Positions 1-11,221 of a DNA stretch of 64,000 bases are shown here, piece after piece. Under the pieces are notes generated by a model. It saw only the letters and a list, made by a program, of their open reading frames with translations. It was not told the origin of the DNA and did no database searches. Both the position numbers and the translations under genes were made by a program. Origin of the DNA: Sternotherus odoratus (taxonomy: Eukaryota > Chordata > Testudines > Kinosternidae); assembly GCA_032164245.1 (NCBI GenBank), contig JAVMKO010000006.1:104983310-105047309 (forward strand), in the 5' to 3' direction. Within the stretch, counting starts at the first letter, position 1. Each line of letters begins with the position of its first letter.

Positions 1-439
1 TACCTCTCCATTCTGTACCATTTATTCCTACCCTTTGTTCCCTGTCTTTTAACCAGTTCTCAATCTATGAAAGGATCTTCCCTCTTATCCCACGGCAACC
101 TAATTTACATAAGAGCCTTTGGTGAGAGACCTTGTCAAAGGCTTTCTGGAAATGTAAGTACACTATGTCCACTGGATCCCCATTGTCCACATGTTTGTTG
201 ACCCCTTCAAAGAACTCTAATAGATTAGTAAGACCTGATTTCCCTTTACAGAAACCATGTTGACTTTTGCCCAACAATTTATGTTCTTTTATGTGCCTGA
301 CAATTTTATTCTTTACTATTGTTTCAACTAATTTGCCCGGTATGGATGTTAGACTTACTGATCTGTAATTTCCAGGATCACCTCTAGAGCCTTTTTAAAA
401 TACTGGCGTTACATTAGCTATCTTCCAGTCATCTGGAAG
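1..439 (-). mobile_element. CR1 LINE ORF2 remnant (reverse transcriptase)
   Basis: Read on the minus strand this translates to a CR1-type reverse transcriptase. SQHGFCKGKSGLTNLLEFF is followed by YLHFQKAFDKV, and an upstream stretch resembles the CR1 NVTPVF...ITDQ region. CR1 LINEs encode an endonuclease/reverse transcriptase used for target-primed integration. Stops and frameshifts interrupt the frame between about 280 and 439, and the element runs off the left edge of the window, so this is a dead fragment. One catalytic-region change is visible: H in YLHFQKAF where most CR1 copies have D. Confidence 0.85.
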
Positions 440-544
440 ATAGTGTCTTTGACTTCTATTGCCACACCAGATTACACTCCCTTAGTGACTTTTGATTACC
501 ATACCAGCATACATAACTCTGGTAGACCTCACACCATCAAAACA

Positions 545-1142
545 CTCTAGCTAGAATGGAAAGAGGTTTTATTCTTTTGCCTAGAGCCTTTCCAATTTGG
601 CCAATGTACATAGCAGAGGGGCATTGCTGGCACATGATGGCATATATCACATTGGTTGATGTGCAGGTGAATGAGCCTCTGATGGTGTGGCTAGTGTGGC
701 TGAGTCCTATGATGGTGTTAGTAGAGCAGATATGGGGACAGAGTTGGCAGCAGGGTTTGTTAAAGGGATTGGTTGCTGGGTTAGTGTTTCTGTGGTGTGA
801 TGTGTAGTTGCTGGTGAATATTTGTTTCAGACTGGAGGGCTGTTGGGGTAAGTGAGGACTGGTCTGTCTCCCAAGGTTTGTGAGAGTGAGGGATCATTTA
901 CCAGGATAGGTTGTAGATCCTTGATGATGCGCTGGAGAGGTTTTAGCTGGAGCTATACCTGATGGCCAGTGGTGTTCTGTTATTTTTCTTGGGCCTGTCT
1001 TGTAGTAGGTGACTTCTGGGTACCCATCTGTCTCTTTTAATCTGTTTCCTCACTTCCCCAGGTGGATATTGTAGTTTTAAGAATGCTTGATAAAGATCTT
1101 GTAGGTATTTGTCTCTGTCTGAGGGATACAACTGCATTTGCT
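545..1142 (-). mobile_element. Penelope-like element fragment, minus strand
   Basis: The minus-strand translation, split over frames, shows the region between reverse transcriptase and endonuclease of a PLE (SDRDKYLQDLYQAFLKLQYP), then CTSTNVIYAIMC and SAMYIGQIG, the start of the GIY-YIG nuclease. The fragment stops shortly after the YIG motif near 545. Stops and frame changes make it non-coding. It lies head-to-head with the plus-strand PLE fragment that begins at about 1143. Confidence 0.8.
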
Positions 1143-1154
1143 CCAATCCCTCAG

Positions 1155-1433
1155 ACATACACTGGCATGTCTACTAATGTGATATATGCCATCATGTGCC
1201 ATCAATGCCCCACTGCCATGTATATTGGCCAAACTGGACAGTCTCTATGTAAAAGAATAAATGGACAGAAATCAGATATCAGGAATGGTAACATACAAAA
1301 GCCAGTAGGAGAATATTTCAATCTCCCTGGACATTCTATAACAGATTTAAAAGAAGCCATCTTTCAACAACAAAAACTTCAGAGACAGACTTCAAAGAGA
1401 AACTGCAGAGCTGCAATTCATTTGCAAACTTAA
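1155..1433 (+). pseudogene. PLE GIY-YIG endonuclease domain (fragment)
   Basis: About 90 codons are open and contain the GIY-YIG core: TNVIYAIMCHQCPTAMYIGQ, then QSLCKRINGQKSDIRNG and PVGEYFNLPGHS. In Penelope-like retrotransposons this C-terminal domain nicks the target DNA before priming. The two cysteines of the CxxC motif and the YIG glycine are kept. There is no reverse transcriptase in frame, and the last part (LQRQTSKRNCRAAIHLQT) has slipped frame relative to the 52-kb copy. The domain is therefore a relic. Confidence 0.8.
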
Positions 1434-1508
1434 CACCATTAATTTGGGCTTGAATAGGAACTGGGAATGGCTGGTTCACTACAAAAGCAATTTTCCCTCT
1501 CTTGGTAG

Positions 1509-2256
1509 TGTGACAAAGTTCCTCCTCTTCCTTGGTGGGTCCTGCGCTTAGTGGCGGATTTGCTCGCCTCAGAGGTTCTCGGCAGCCCTCAGTTTGGCCA
1601 CTTTTGCTACTGGCTCAAATCTGCAATTCACTCAGCAACCTCATTGCTGTCCAGCATGGGGGAAAAGAGGAGAACACTCTCCACAGTATCTGCTGACCCA
1701 CATACTGGGTTGGGAACAGGCCAGAGACCTTCACCTCTGGTGGAACCCACAGTCCAGGTCAACTCCTCTTGTATCAACTAAGGAGTTGGGGGGAAGAGGG
1801 AACCCAGGTCCACCCTGTACTCCGGGTTCCCACCCAGGGCTCTGTGGATTGCAGCTGTCTAGGTGTTACCTATAACAGCTGCATGACAGCTAAAACCCCC
1901 TGGGTTACTTCCCCATAACCTCCCCACAGCACCGTCTTTAGCCTCACTGCAGGATCTTCCTCCTGAAGCTTGATCACGCTTGTACTGCTAAGTCCTCTGG
2001 CAGCACACCTTCTCACTCCCTGCTCCTTGTACACCTCTTGCTCCCAGATCCTTGCACGCGCCCCTCACTGACTAAAGTGAGATCCTTTTTAAACCAGGTG
2101 CCCTGATTAGCCTGTCTTAATTGGTTCCAGCAAGTTCCTGATTGTTCTGGAACTGCCCCTGTTACCTTACCCAGGGAAAAGGGGCCTGCTTAATCTGGAA
2201 CTAATATACCTGCCTTCTATCACTCTCCTGTAGCCATCTGGCCTGACCCTGTCACA
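1509..2256 (+). mobile_element. Solo LTR, probably Ty3/gypsy type
   Basis: A 748-bp unit begins TGTGACA and ends TGTCACA, the TG...CA ends with short inverted repeats expected of an LTR. It sits cleanly inside a PLE. The flanking tetranucleotides are gtag and gtat, compatible with a 4-bp target duplication carrying one change. No internal gag or pol lies beside it, so recombination between two LTRs probably removed the body. The gypsy assignment is from recognition of this LTR type in turtle DNA, not from coding sequence. Confidence 0.75.
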
Positions 2257-2480
2257 GTATTTATGCCTCCTCATCAATTATTGGGAGTGGACCACATCCA
2301 ATCTGACTCAATTGGCCTTGCTGGTTCTCCACTTGTAAGGTAACTCCCTTCTCTTCATATGCCAGTATATTTCTGTCTATATCTGTAATTTTCACTCCAT
2401 GCATCTGAAAGAGTGAGGTTTTTACTCAAGAAAGCTTATGCCCAAATAAATCTGTTAGTCTTTAAGGTGACACTAAACAG

Positions 2481-2930
2481 GTTCTTAGATAATGTCACAT
2501 TTCAAAAGTTTATTCTATATTGAAATATTTTACAGGTTTGTGGGAGATCCCTTATATTTCAAGGGACTCATCCAAAGCCCATCAATGTCAAAGAAGCTAT
2601 ATGGATTTTAAGCCCCGAGGATCTTTTTGTTTCTATTTCTGTTCTGTTGGTAAATGTCTATCATAAAAGGTCTATAGAATGTGCCACACTCTCATCATTT
2701 CACTTGTGTATAAATAAGCCAAACAATAACTGTCCGAGAACAATATGTTTGAATTTTATCATTGTCATGCATTTAAATTCTCAGCCATAATTTTGCATTA
2801 ACACAGGTTTTCCCATTTAACATGTAGCTACTTGGAAATATGTCCTTGATCAATGTGGTAGCTATTACATTTTTTCCTCTTGAAAGATAAATAAACAAAA
2901 TCAAATACAAAACAAAAACCAACAACCTAC
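2481..2930. other. Unassigned, AT-rich
   Basis: No repeat or exon is recognised. The right-hand 150 bp would be intron downstream of the CARD exon, starting with its donor at 2930-2929 on the minus strand. Confidence 0.4.
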
Positions 2931-3226
2931 CATGCTGTAAATCCTGATTTGTGCCAGGAAACATGGTTTCTAAACACTCCAGAAACTGGTGACTGGCCAA
3001 TTCCCCCTTCCTTTGTATTTGAATTATCAATTTTCTAATTTTCACCTCTATATTCGATATCATATTCATATTGTCATAGTCCTCATCTGTGATGAGGGAC
3101 TGAGCAACTGACTCATCCAAGACGCCACCTGGGTCCCTTTTAATAATTTTAATCAGTTTATTGCGTTCTTTGCATATAATCTTCAAGGAATTCCCACCAG
3201 TGGCCACTGTTGCTGAGCCAGGAGAT
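2931..3226 (-). CDS. Isolated exon encoding a CARD (death-fold) domain
   Basis: A 296-nt minus-strand exon is bounded by a good acceptor (polypyrimidine then CTTACAG, just above 3226) and a donor (G|GTAGGT, at 2930). Its frame is fully open across the exon. It encodes about 98 residues with the spacing of a caspase recruitment domain: KERNKLIKIIKRDPGGVLDE, then AQSLITDEDYDNM, IEVKIRKLIIQIQRKGE and HQFLECLETMFPG. CARDs mediate homotypic contacts in inflammasome and NF-kB signalling, for example in NLR, ASC-like and caspase proteins. The exon starts one base before a codon and ends one base into the next, so phases are preserved. No second exon of the gene was found nearby. It may be part of a gene extending outside the window or a stray duplicated exon. 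Confidence 0.65.
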
Positions 3227-3398
3227 CTGTAAGAATGAAAAAAATACAAAAATACAGTGGTTTTAGACAAGGGGTAGAAATCATCTTTGAAGGTGCCAGA
3301 ATTAGATTCAGTTAAGTGAGTAACAATCTGGGATTCTGCCTTCTTCAGTATCAGGTGCTAAGCCTATTAAAAGGTTTAGGGTAATCTTTACTGCAATC

Positions 3399-3645
3399 AA
3401 AGGTATGTCGACAGCACTTCTAGACATATCCAAGGTAGCTTTAATCTAGCTAGAGCCAATATCAATAGCAGTGAACACACAGTGGCATAGGCTAGCCACT
3501 TGAGTAGATATCCAGGGTCCCAGAATGGTACCCATACTGCCACCACTTCACTGCTCTTCTTATTCAACCTAGATAGATTGAAGCTAGTTCAGGTATGTCT
3601 ACATGTGCACATAGCTATATGCATGTAACATGACTTTTCTAGGCC
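3399..3645. mobile_element. Fold-back MITE (imperfect palindrome)
   Basis: The two halves are imperfect inverted repeats around about 3530. The left half, with agcagtgaac and gctagccac, pairs with a right half that contains actgctctt and ends in ggtatgtctaca. Non-autonomous DNA transposon of the type that reads ggtatgtctaca at its ends. The element at 14336-14621 appears related. Confidence 0.55.
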
Positions 3646-4155
3646 ATGATGTAGGGAAGGGACTCTGAGTCTCACTTTCCCTCCTCATACTGCTTCCATC
3701 TGGTAGCTACCACCTTTGCTCGTGCACTGGTCAGTCCTCCAGTCCTTCCAGGGCCATGGAGGGGCCAAAAGGAGACAAGAATTGGTCACTACATAGGAGC
3801 AAGGTGTGCCCAGGAAACTCCTCATGATTCCACCAGATGCCCCTCAATCCTACCCCACCATTACTACCCTCACATCAATGAAACACAAGGGAAATTCACT
3901 GATAAAAAACTTCATATACACAGCTTTACCCTTCCCTTGCAGTGCCTCATGTCCCTCCAGATGGGGGAGGATTGCTAAATATAAATCACTAAACACAGAA
4001 TTAAGAGAACGTCTCACCCATTAAATCCCCTCACAGCCTTAACTCTGGCCCCTTTGATGCCCCCCAAATCCCTTTAGAGACAGTATAGCAGTGTCTTCTT
4101 CCCAAGCATTTGGAGGATGGCAAAGAGTGAAGAAGAGTAATGTGGGGGAAGTGTC
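3646..4155. other. Unassigned
   Basis: No gene or recognisable repeat is seen. A 72-codon open frame at 3806-4024 has no family likeness. Confidence 0.4.
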
Positions 4156-4272
4156 CAGTGGTTCTCAACCTATTAAACATTGTGGGCTGCATCCAATGCT
4201 ACCTGTATGGCCCTGAGGATATCACATGGTCTACAGATGTGTGCTGATTGGGCCACAGGTTGAAAACAACAG
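4156..4272. mobile_element. hAT-Charlie type MITE fragment
   Basis: Starts cagtggttctcaacc and ends near ggttgaaaacaacag, the degraded inverted repeat of a well-known vertebrate hAT (Charlie) family. Only about 117 bp remain and no 8-bp target duplication is preserved. Confidence 0.6.
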
Positions 4273-5773
4273 GTTTAGGCCTTTTCTTGTCATCAGGATA
4301 AAGATCAAGTTTGGGCCAGGTTCTGCTAAAACAAGCTAGTTAACCCCAAAATTGTCTCTTGGACAATTTTAAAAAGAGCTTCTAATTAATAATATCGACA
4401 AGTAAATTTCTGTTTGTTTTCTAAAATGTTTGGTAGGTATGTTTCTTGGTTTTCCTTTTGGCCATTATGAGGTTGGCCTATCATACAAGAAGGTAGGGAG
4501 CATCATCATGGAGCACGTAAAAAGAAGGCAATAAGGGTAATTTTAAAGCAGGTGGGTCTTGATAAGGAAAAGTAGAATTCTTCTTCAGAATGAACTGGAC
4601 AGAATGTGGTTTAATGGAGATAAGTAGAAGGAAAAATCCAGAACCCTGCTGGGAGGGTTGGGGATGGGTATTATTCTAATTTTAACCTACCCAAACCAGG
4701 GACCAGCTTTCACCTCTCCCAGAGACAGAGTGTTTTGTTTATTCTATCTGAACCAAGGGACTAATATGGTTGCTTTTCTCCACTGGAGAAAAGGGAATGT
4801 TTTGTCTGTGAAGCCAGGGACCAACTTTGTGAATTTCACTGCCTAATACACTGAAGTTAGATAAATTGTCCATTTCACAACCATTCAAAAGGACACCAAC
4901 TTGTCTGGAGTTTTCAAATAGACGGCTAGTTTTGCACATTGATATGCTGAAATAAATGATAGATCATAGAAATTGTAGTTAAAATGTACAGGATGAAAGA
5001 GGGAGTTGAGAGGGGGTTTTCCGCTAAACAACAAAGTGTGAAACACAAATTTTACAACCAAATATACAGTTGAAAATTTCTGTTCTTAATTTTAATATTT
5101 GCAGTCACACTTCTCAAGACTACTTGAACAACTATGGGTGAAAAACACATGCAGAAACAGTGCAAATACAGCTGAACCAGCATTTTTTCTATTTCCTTAC
5201 CCCAGTCAAGGTTTAATATGCATACAATAATTTCCCAAATGTGTGCTCCAGGTTTTATGTTTTAATGTTTGTATGCAACTTTAAAATAATATATTTTTAA
5301 AATTGTTATACAAACCATCAGTTTACTACTCATGAATGTTCATTAAGTATCAGATCTGAGTACCCTTACACTGAGTGGCACTGGACTCGAGGAGCTGCCC
5401 CATTGAAATCCATGGAACTGGGGAGGCACTACTCAAAGTGATAAAGGGAGCAGAATCTGCCCCTAAAGTCAGAAATCTCACCAAGGTTAATATTAGAGGA
5501 AGACAGTGGGTGAAGGAGCCTGCCATGCAGAGCTCCTAAGTCCTGCAGGAGTAGAGCTCTTCTTTATCTCCTTGGTTGTAGGAGCCATGAATGCTGGTTC
5601 CCTTCTCCTGCAGTTCTACTCTTGTGCTTCTATCTGGTGCTGAATGATTTTGTAACCAATGAACATGGCTAGAGTATGCCCAGTGTCTCCTAGAACTCAG
5701 TGCCATTCGGCTGGGGCCACAGACCTTACATCAAATGTGCTACATAGTACACAGGAGAGGGGACTTGAAATCT
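4273..5773. other. Unassigned, AT-rich
   Basis: About 1.5 kb without recognisable exons. Short open frames such as 4658-4846 show no domain likeness. Confidence 0.4.
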
Positions 5774-6901
5774 AGGGTGGATAAAATACAATGTTTTTTT
5801 TAAAAAAAAAATCAAAATCATCATGTTTTTTATATTTAAATCGGATTCTTTTTTATAAAATGCTTTTTGAGGAAAAACCTACCTAAAGATAGTTTTAATT
5901 AAGATACATTGTAGCTCAAAGATATCTCATCATGGAATAGAGATTATAAATTCTAATTCTATAGTATGAGACAATATATTCATGTAATGTTTAAGAAAGT
6001 TTGGTAAATAAATTCTAATAGTTCATGGATTAGGGATCCAATCGTATGGGGGTTCCAGAACCTAACCGTGTAGATTATTTAGGTTAATATTTCTATCTAC
6101 CTGATGGGACTCAGTGCTCAGTATAGAAGATACCATCAGAGATGCTTAGTTTTCCAGTTCTCAAAGTGTGGATTTGTGACTCCAGAGATACCATACTTGT
6201 TAACAGCAAAAATGTTTTAAAATAAACAAATAACATACAGATCTGAGAAATAACAAACCTCAACCTTATTGTCCATCTGCAAAACTGTGTACACAGAGTC
6301 AATCCCTTACCTCTCTCTAGAAGTGCAAAGTTTCAAAAAGTTCAAGGAATGGAAGATTGTTGTGGGTGGAATAGATCTGGACAAGGAGAAGAAGTCTGGA
6401 GATAAATATGAGAAGCGAGGGACATATGCTTGTTTTGTTAAAATATTGTATGTTTGCCGTTGGAGAAAAAAAATCTAGAATACTTAACATTGTTGTTTTA
6501 GTTAAATAAAATAATTTAAATGTCTTTCTGATGATGTTCTCCACCTAATACAGCATGGCAAGAAAATCTTCCAAATATTAATGATTAACCCATTGAATTG
6601 GAGATAGTTCACCTCCCAGTGACTTCATAAATATCTGCTTTAATTACCTTTGGGTAAATGTAATAACCAAACAATCATTCATTTTCTGATATGGCTGTGA
6701 AACACATCTGAAATGTTTTCAAAATAAATCACTTAAAAATTTATAGTGTGTATCTTCTAAAAATGAAACCTACAGCTATCTCTGAATTGTGAAGAATATT
6801 TATTAAGGTTGTCTGTAACAACCAATCAGAATGTACTTTTATGTAGAAAACCAAGATTAAATTGAGCCTTCCTGACTAGTGATTTAAATCAAATCCACCT
6901 T
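5774..6901. mobile_element. Non-autonomous DNA transposon, about 1.1 kb
   Basis: Left end agggtggataaaata and right end tttaaatcaaatccacct form degraded terminal inverted repeats. The inner ends carry the A/T-rich ggattt/aaatc text seen in a common reptile DNA transposon. No transposase frame is present. Confidence 0.6.
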
Positions 6902-7454
6902 GTTGGCATCTCTTATCAGACTGGTGAACACTGTGTGGGACCTCAGCATTATTCACCCCAGGGAGGTACTGAATAGAAATCTGCTGCTTTGCCACATGAA
7001 AAAAACCAAGAGTTTTTCTTGTATGTAGCTCTAATAGTGACAGTATCATGGCACTGACACTTTAGTGCTGTCTGAGGAGACACTTTCATTCCACCCACCA
7101 TGGCCTAATTTGTTTAAGCATCTAAAGCCCAGACTGAAGCTCCACTGGGATCCATAAAACTCCTGCCACACCCTGTAAACACCTAAACTCACTCAGTACC
7201 TACATTTTTGTAGTAAAAAGTTCCCTGGGCACCTGTGTTTCTGCCCCTGGATCCGTACACTACTGAATCCCTCTGTGAATCCAGACACCAGTCTCCTGTC
7301 TAAACCCAGAGTAATTCACGGAAGGGGTGAGACAGGCATTTGGCTGCCTTACTCACTCAGGGGACCTGATCTGGTAGATATGCTGAGAGGCAGCCTACTG
7401 GATAGGGCCCCTCAGGTGAGTTCACACAACACAACCTTTGGGGGAGGGGATGAT
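6902..7454. other. Unassigned
   Basis: Nothing recognised apart from the approach to the SINE cluster. Confidence 0.4.
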
Positions 7455-7790
7455 GACCTCCTTTATCGCTTTTTGCCCAGTGATTGGGGTACTCGCCTGG
7501 GATGCGGCAGACCTCAAGTTCAAGTCCTCCGTATACCTAGGAGAAGGGACTTCCACGGGGGTCTCCCACTGCTCAGGTAAATGCTCCAACCACTGTGGCA
7601 TGTTCTGATGTGGGGAATCCGTCAGTCTCTCCTGTTGAAATTGTTCCATTATTGACTGTATAATTAAAAAGTCATTTAGGCCAGAAAGTGAGTGAGCAAG
7701 GGAATGACTCTGTAGCCTAATGGTTGGAGCACTCAGTGCCCAAGTGGGAGACTCTGGTTCCTGTTCCAATGAGGGTTCTCAGCTGAGACT
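7455..7790. mobile_element. tRNA-derived SINE units in alternating orientation
   Basis: Three tRNA-like blocks are visible. One is forward at about 7478-7540, with B-box-like agttcaagtcc. One is reversed at about 7545-7605, reading tggttggagcatttacctga on the minus strand. A third is forward at about 7705-7770 (agcctaatggttggagcac, then tggttcctgttcc). The A- and B-box like spacing marks RNA polymerase III SINEs. Alternating orientation is typical of this composite reptile SINE. Confidence 0.65.
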
Positions 7791-8170
7791 CAGGAGTAGT
7801 TGATATGGTGCTTGTGATGGCTTGGACTCCCCTTCTGGGATGCCACCTATGTAATGGGGTTTCACTGAGCATCTCTTGCCCCACAAGTTCTTGATTCCCT
7901 CTCCTTATTTTGCTTAATTAATTTCTCTGTCCTCTTGCAGCACACACAGGTAAGACCACACCCAGCTGAAGACACAGACTGAAGTCAGTTCTGTGTGAGA
8001 GGACTCCCCCAGAACTCACGTGCACACCCCTTTTGGGAGATAAACCCAAAATAATACTGCCTTGTGCTGGTTAGAGAGATCTGCACAGCACAAGTTCATA
8101 AAAATTAGCCCTCCCTCAATAGGAAGAGAGATATGCACAACTTCTTGCCCCACCCCCAGTTAGAAATTGC
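7791..8170. other. Unassigned
   Basis: No gene or repeat recognised. Confidence 0.4.
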
Positions 8171-8174
8171 ACAA

Positions 8175-8268
8175 ACCTAAGATACGCTCAGTTCAGCTAC
8201 TCTATTCCCATAGCTGACGTTGCATATCTTAGGTCAACCTCCCCACCTAGTGTAGACCTGGCCACAGT
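8175..8268. mobile_element. Right end of a fold-back MITE
   Basis: Contains cagctac...tagctgac and ends cctagtgtagacctggcc. This is the right terminus of the same MITE type found complete at 10654-10941 and 29746-30036. Confidence 0.6.
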
Positions 8269-8429
8269 TGTAATTGTCACATAGTCAATATTCCTAACTT
8301 CAGATACAGACATGATACATGCATATAAATTGGATAATCACATTCCGTAAATCATAACCTTTCCAATGCTGTCTTACAAGAGCCATGTTGCATACAGTAT
8401 GTCTTCGTTATGCCATATTCATATCATAA

Positions 8430-8645
8430 CCATATTTATATGAAGACTAAAGGTCAGGAATGGTTTCCCTAGCCTCTGTTTGTCAGAGGGGGGTGATGGG
8501 TGGCAGGAGAGAGATCACTTGATCCTTACCTGTTAGGTTCACTCACTCCGGGGCACCTGGCATTGGCCACTGTCAGTAGACAGAATACTGAGCTACATGG
8601 ACCTTTGGTCTGACCCAGTACAGCCATTCTTATGTTCTTAACATG
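8430..8645 (+). mobile_element. CR1 LINE 3' end
   Basis: Ends with tggtctgacccagtacagcc and cttatgttctt, the 3' terminal text of a common CR1 subfamily. The reverse complement of the same text appears at 59283. Confidence 0.85.
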
Positions 8646-9925
8646 GGGTGTAACATCAGAGAGTTTACCTGCAGTCCACACATAGGCACCTATTTCTGTA
8701 AGGGAGTGGGGCTTAACACACACCTCTCTTGTCAGTGTCTCCCATTGGCTAGTTTAGGCGGTCTAAGGAGCCCACCTCTCCCCATTCTTCTACAGGAAGT
8801 CCAGCACCAAACCCAGGCTCTGGCAATGGATTCTGGTGATTTTCTAGGTGCCTAAAAGTTAGGCATCACGAGCATCACAAACCATTCATAACTTTGTGAA
8901 CCTAGCCCCCTTTTCAGTCACTTATACCCCATCAGAAGAATTACCCTGTAGATGAGCTTCTAAGTGTAGAACTGCTACCCAGCTTTCCCTGGGCTTTCTC
9001 ATCCATTGGTCTTGCTGGCGAGGTCTCCCCAGTTGGTGCAGATGCTGTGAGATAGAGCAGAACCAAGTCCAACAAATCCTTTTAGAAAGCAAGCATGGAA
9101 AGCAAGAGATTAAAATTCCCCAGACAAAATGCGTAGCTAAAATGGAGTCAAGTTTGCAAATCCTCATCAGTAACCTGAGTGCTAAAGGCCTTTCAAGAAC
9201 ACTGGACTTAGCAAAAGACAAACTTCAGAAAGCTACACAACTCGGACCTGAGATTACAAGAAGGGTGTAACTGTGTGAATAAACAACAGACAAACACAGA
9301 AAATTATAAAGTAAGGCTGACAGTCCAAAAAAAACCCCCAATATTTAAAAATATGGAAATTCACAGTTTAAGTCACCCAAACAATCTTAACTGCCTCATA
9401 ATAACACCAGTCTTCCATCTCTATGTTCCTTTCATACCAATGTTGCAAAGAGCAGGATTACTATCCCTTGCAATTTTTTGGAGTCATGTTATTAAATCAG
9501 AATCTCAGTTTTGTTTTGTTTTTACGGGAAATTTCTAGCCTTCAGGGCTGCAGAGAAAAGCATGAAAACATGACCCCTAAAAACTCAAAACCTAGAAGTA
9601 AATAAATAGAACCCAAAATGCATTACATTTTAAATCTCATCATTTGAAGCAAATTTCATGATGGGGGGGGCATCTGACTCATGATCTGTTAATATGTGGG
9701 GATAGCAATATGGAAGCAGCAATACATTTGAATTAAAGCCTTTCCCCCCAAGGTATTAAGTCTGTAGCCATTGGGAGACAATTTGCGAATTATAATTTCA
9801 AAACGTGAACCTGGGCAAGGTAATGGAATGGTTGAAACAGGAGTCAATTAGTAAAGAATTGAAGGAGGGTGATATAATTAATGCCTATCAACATGGATAT
9901 ATGGAAAACATCCTGTGAGATGGGA
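8646..9925. other. Unassigned
   Basis: About 1.3 kb with no exon or classified repeat. There is a short G-run at 9663-9671. The text around 8848 (ggtgcctaaaagttaggca) may be an old unclassified repeat. Confidence 0.4.
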
Positions 9926-9929
9926 GGGG

Positions 9930-9985
9930 TAATATCTTTTATTGAACCAACAAATATTGGACCACCTTGTCTCTCTACAATCCAG
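9930..9985. repeat. Fragment of a dispersed tail repeat
   Basis: Contains taatatcttttattg and ccaccttgtctctct, a phrase found at the ends of many dispersed reptile elements and possibly another PLE tail type. Very short and not classified further. Confidence 0.4.
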
Positions 9986-10265
9986 GGACCAACATGACCG
10001 AACAAGGAGTAATGGTCTCAAGTTGCAGTGGGTGAGGTTTAGGTTGGATATTCAGAAAAACTTTTTCACTAGGAGGTGATGAAGCACTGGAATGGGTTAC
10101 CTAGGGAGGTGGTGGAATCTCCTTCCTTAGAGGTTTTTAAGGTCAGGCTTGACAAAGCCCTGGCTGGGATGATTTAGTTGGGATTGGTCCTGCTTTGAGC
10201 ATGGGGTTGAACTAGACCTCCAGAGGTCCCTTCCAGCTCTGAGATTCTATGAATCTCTGACTCTA
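9986..10265 (+). mobile_element. CR1 LINE 3' end
   Basis: Classic CR1 3' text: ggtttaggttggatattcag, then ggtggaatctccttcctt, gatgatttagttgggattgg and ggtcccttccag, finishing in gattctatgaatc. 5'-truncated, non-coding. Confidence 0.9.
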
Positions 10266-10493
10266 TGGCTGCAACAACACCGCATACATAACATTAAGAT
10301 GGCAGATATTCATTAAATTTTTTTTCTAGACTCAGACTCTTGCCTTTCAGAGGCGCCCAGGGGTGGTGTGTAATTTTCACAGGTTACTGGGTGGGGACTC
10401 AAGCTGGTTCTGTGTTACACCAATGACCAACCTAAGACTCCCATGCATAAGGAGCCTCTGGCTGTGGCAGTGAGAGAAATCAGCATTTAGAGC

Positions 10494-10575
10494 AAGGGTG
10501 GGGAACATTTTTTTGTTCAGTGGCCACTGACCCACAGAAAAATCAGTCAGGGGTCACACACAAGTAAAAAGTGAA
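10494..10575 (+). mobile_element. hAT-type repeat fragment
   Basis: Begins caagggtggggaacatttt and continues with gggtcacacacaagt, which resembles the start of a common reptile hAT MITE. Only one end is present. Confidence 0.45.
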
Positions 10576-10653
10576 GTGTGTGTTGTACGTGGCTTGTCTT
10601 GTATTTGTAAAGTCTAGCCCTGTGGAAGTTTGTGTGGAAGGTTTGCTTTCTAT

Positions 10654-10941
10654 GGGCTTGTCTTCACTACCCGCCGGATCGGCAGGTAGCGACTGATCTG
10701 TTAGCGATCGATTTCTTGCATCTCATGAAGACACAAGAAATTGATCGCCCGCAGTGCTCCCGTTGAATCCAGAACTCCAGCTCGCCGAGAGGCGCAAGCT
10801 GGAGTCGACGGGGGAGCGCGCCGCAGACTGCCGCCGAGGACGGCAGGTAAGTCGGCTGAAGATACGCCAACTTCAGCTATGTGATTCATGTAGCTGAAGT
10901 TGTGTATCTTCAGTGGATTCCCCCCCAATGAAGACCAGCCC
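10654..10941. mobile_element. Complete fold-back MITE (PIF/Harbinger-like)
   Basis: Ends gggcttgtcttcact and aatgaagaccagccc form terminal inverted repeats, flanked by tat on both sides, a 3-bp target duplication as in PIF/Harbinger elements. The interior is a long imperfect palindrome (cttcagctatgtg...catgtagctgaag). No coding capacity. Confidence 0.7.
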
Positions 10942-11221
10942 TATGAGAGACTCTTGTTCTGAGAGCTTTTTCTTAATCTTCACCTCTTTTCTGTACAAGA
11001 TGCTGATCAGGTAGTTCCTCAGTTTCTTTGAGAGTGCGTGGCACAGTCTCTCACCATAGTCTGTGTAATATGTTGATCAAATAGATTTTTTACTCTCAGT
11101 CCATTTGGTATGATGTCCATCTGTTTGCATTTGGAAAGGAAAATGGTGTCTGTCTGGAACTGTGCGAGTATTTTCATGAAGCTCATGGATTTCCACTTCA
11201 TACCACTAAATTCATGCTGAC

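Larger units (their letters stand above)
1143..2480 (+). mobile_element. Penelope-like element, 3' half, split by a solo LTR
   Basis: The plus strand holds the GIY-YIG part of a PLE (1155-1433) and the conserved downstream text (NLGLNRNWEWL). It is interrupted by an LTR at 1509-2256. The PLE 3' untranslated tail resumes at 2257 and ends near 2480 in the phrase that precedes the dispersed ctttaaggtg tail. The match of both flanks to one uninterrupted PLE, as seen at 11.3-11.7 kb and 52 kb, shows that the LTR arrived after the PLE. Confidence 0.85.
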
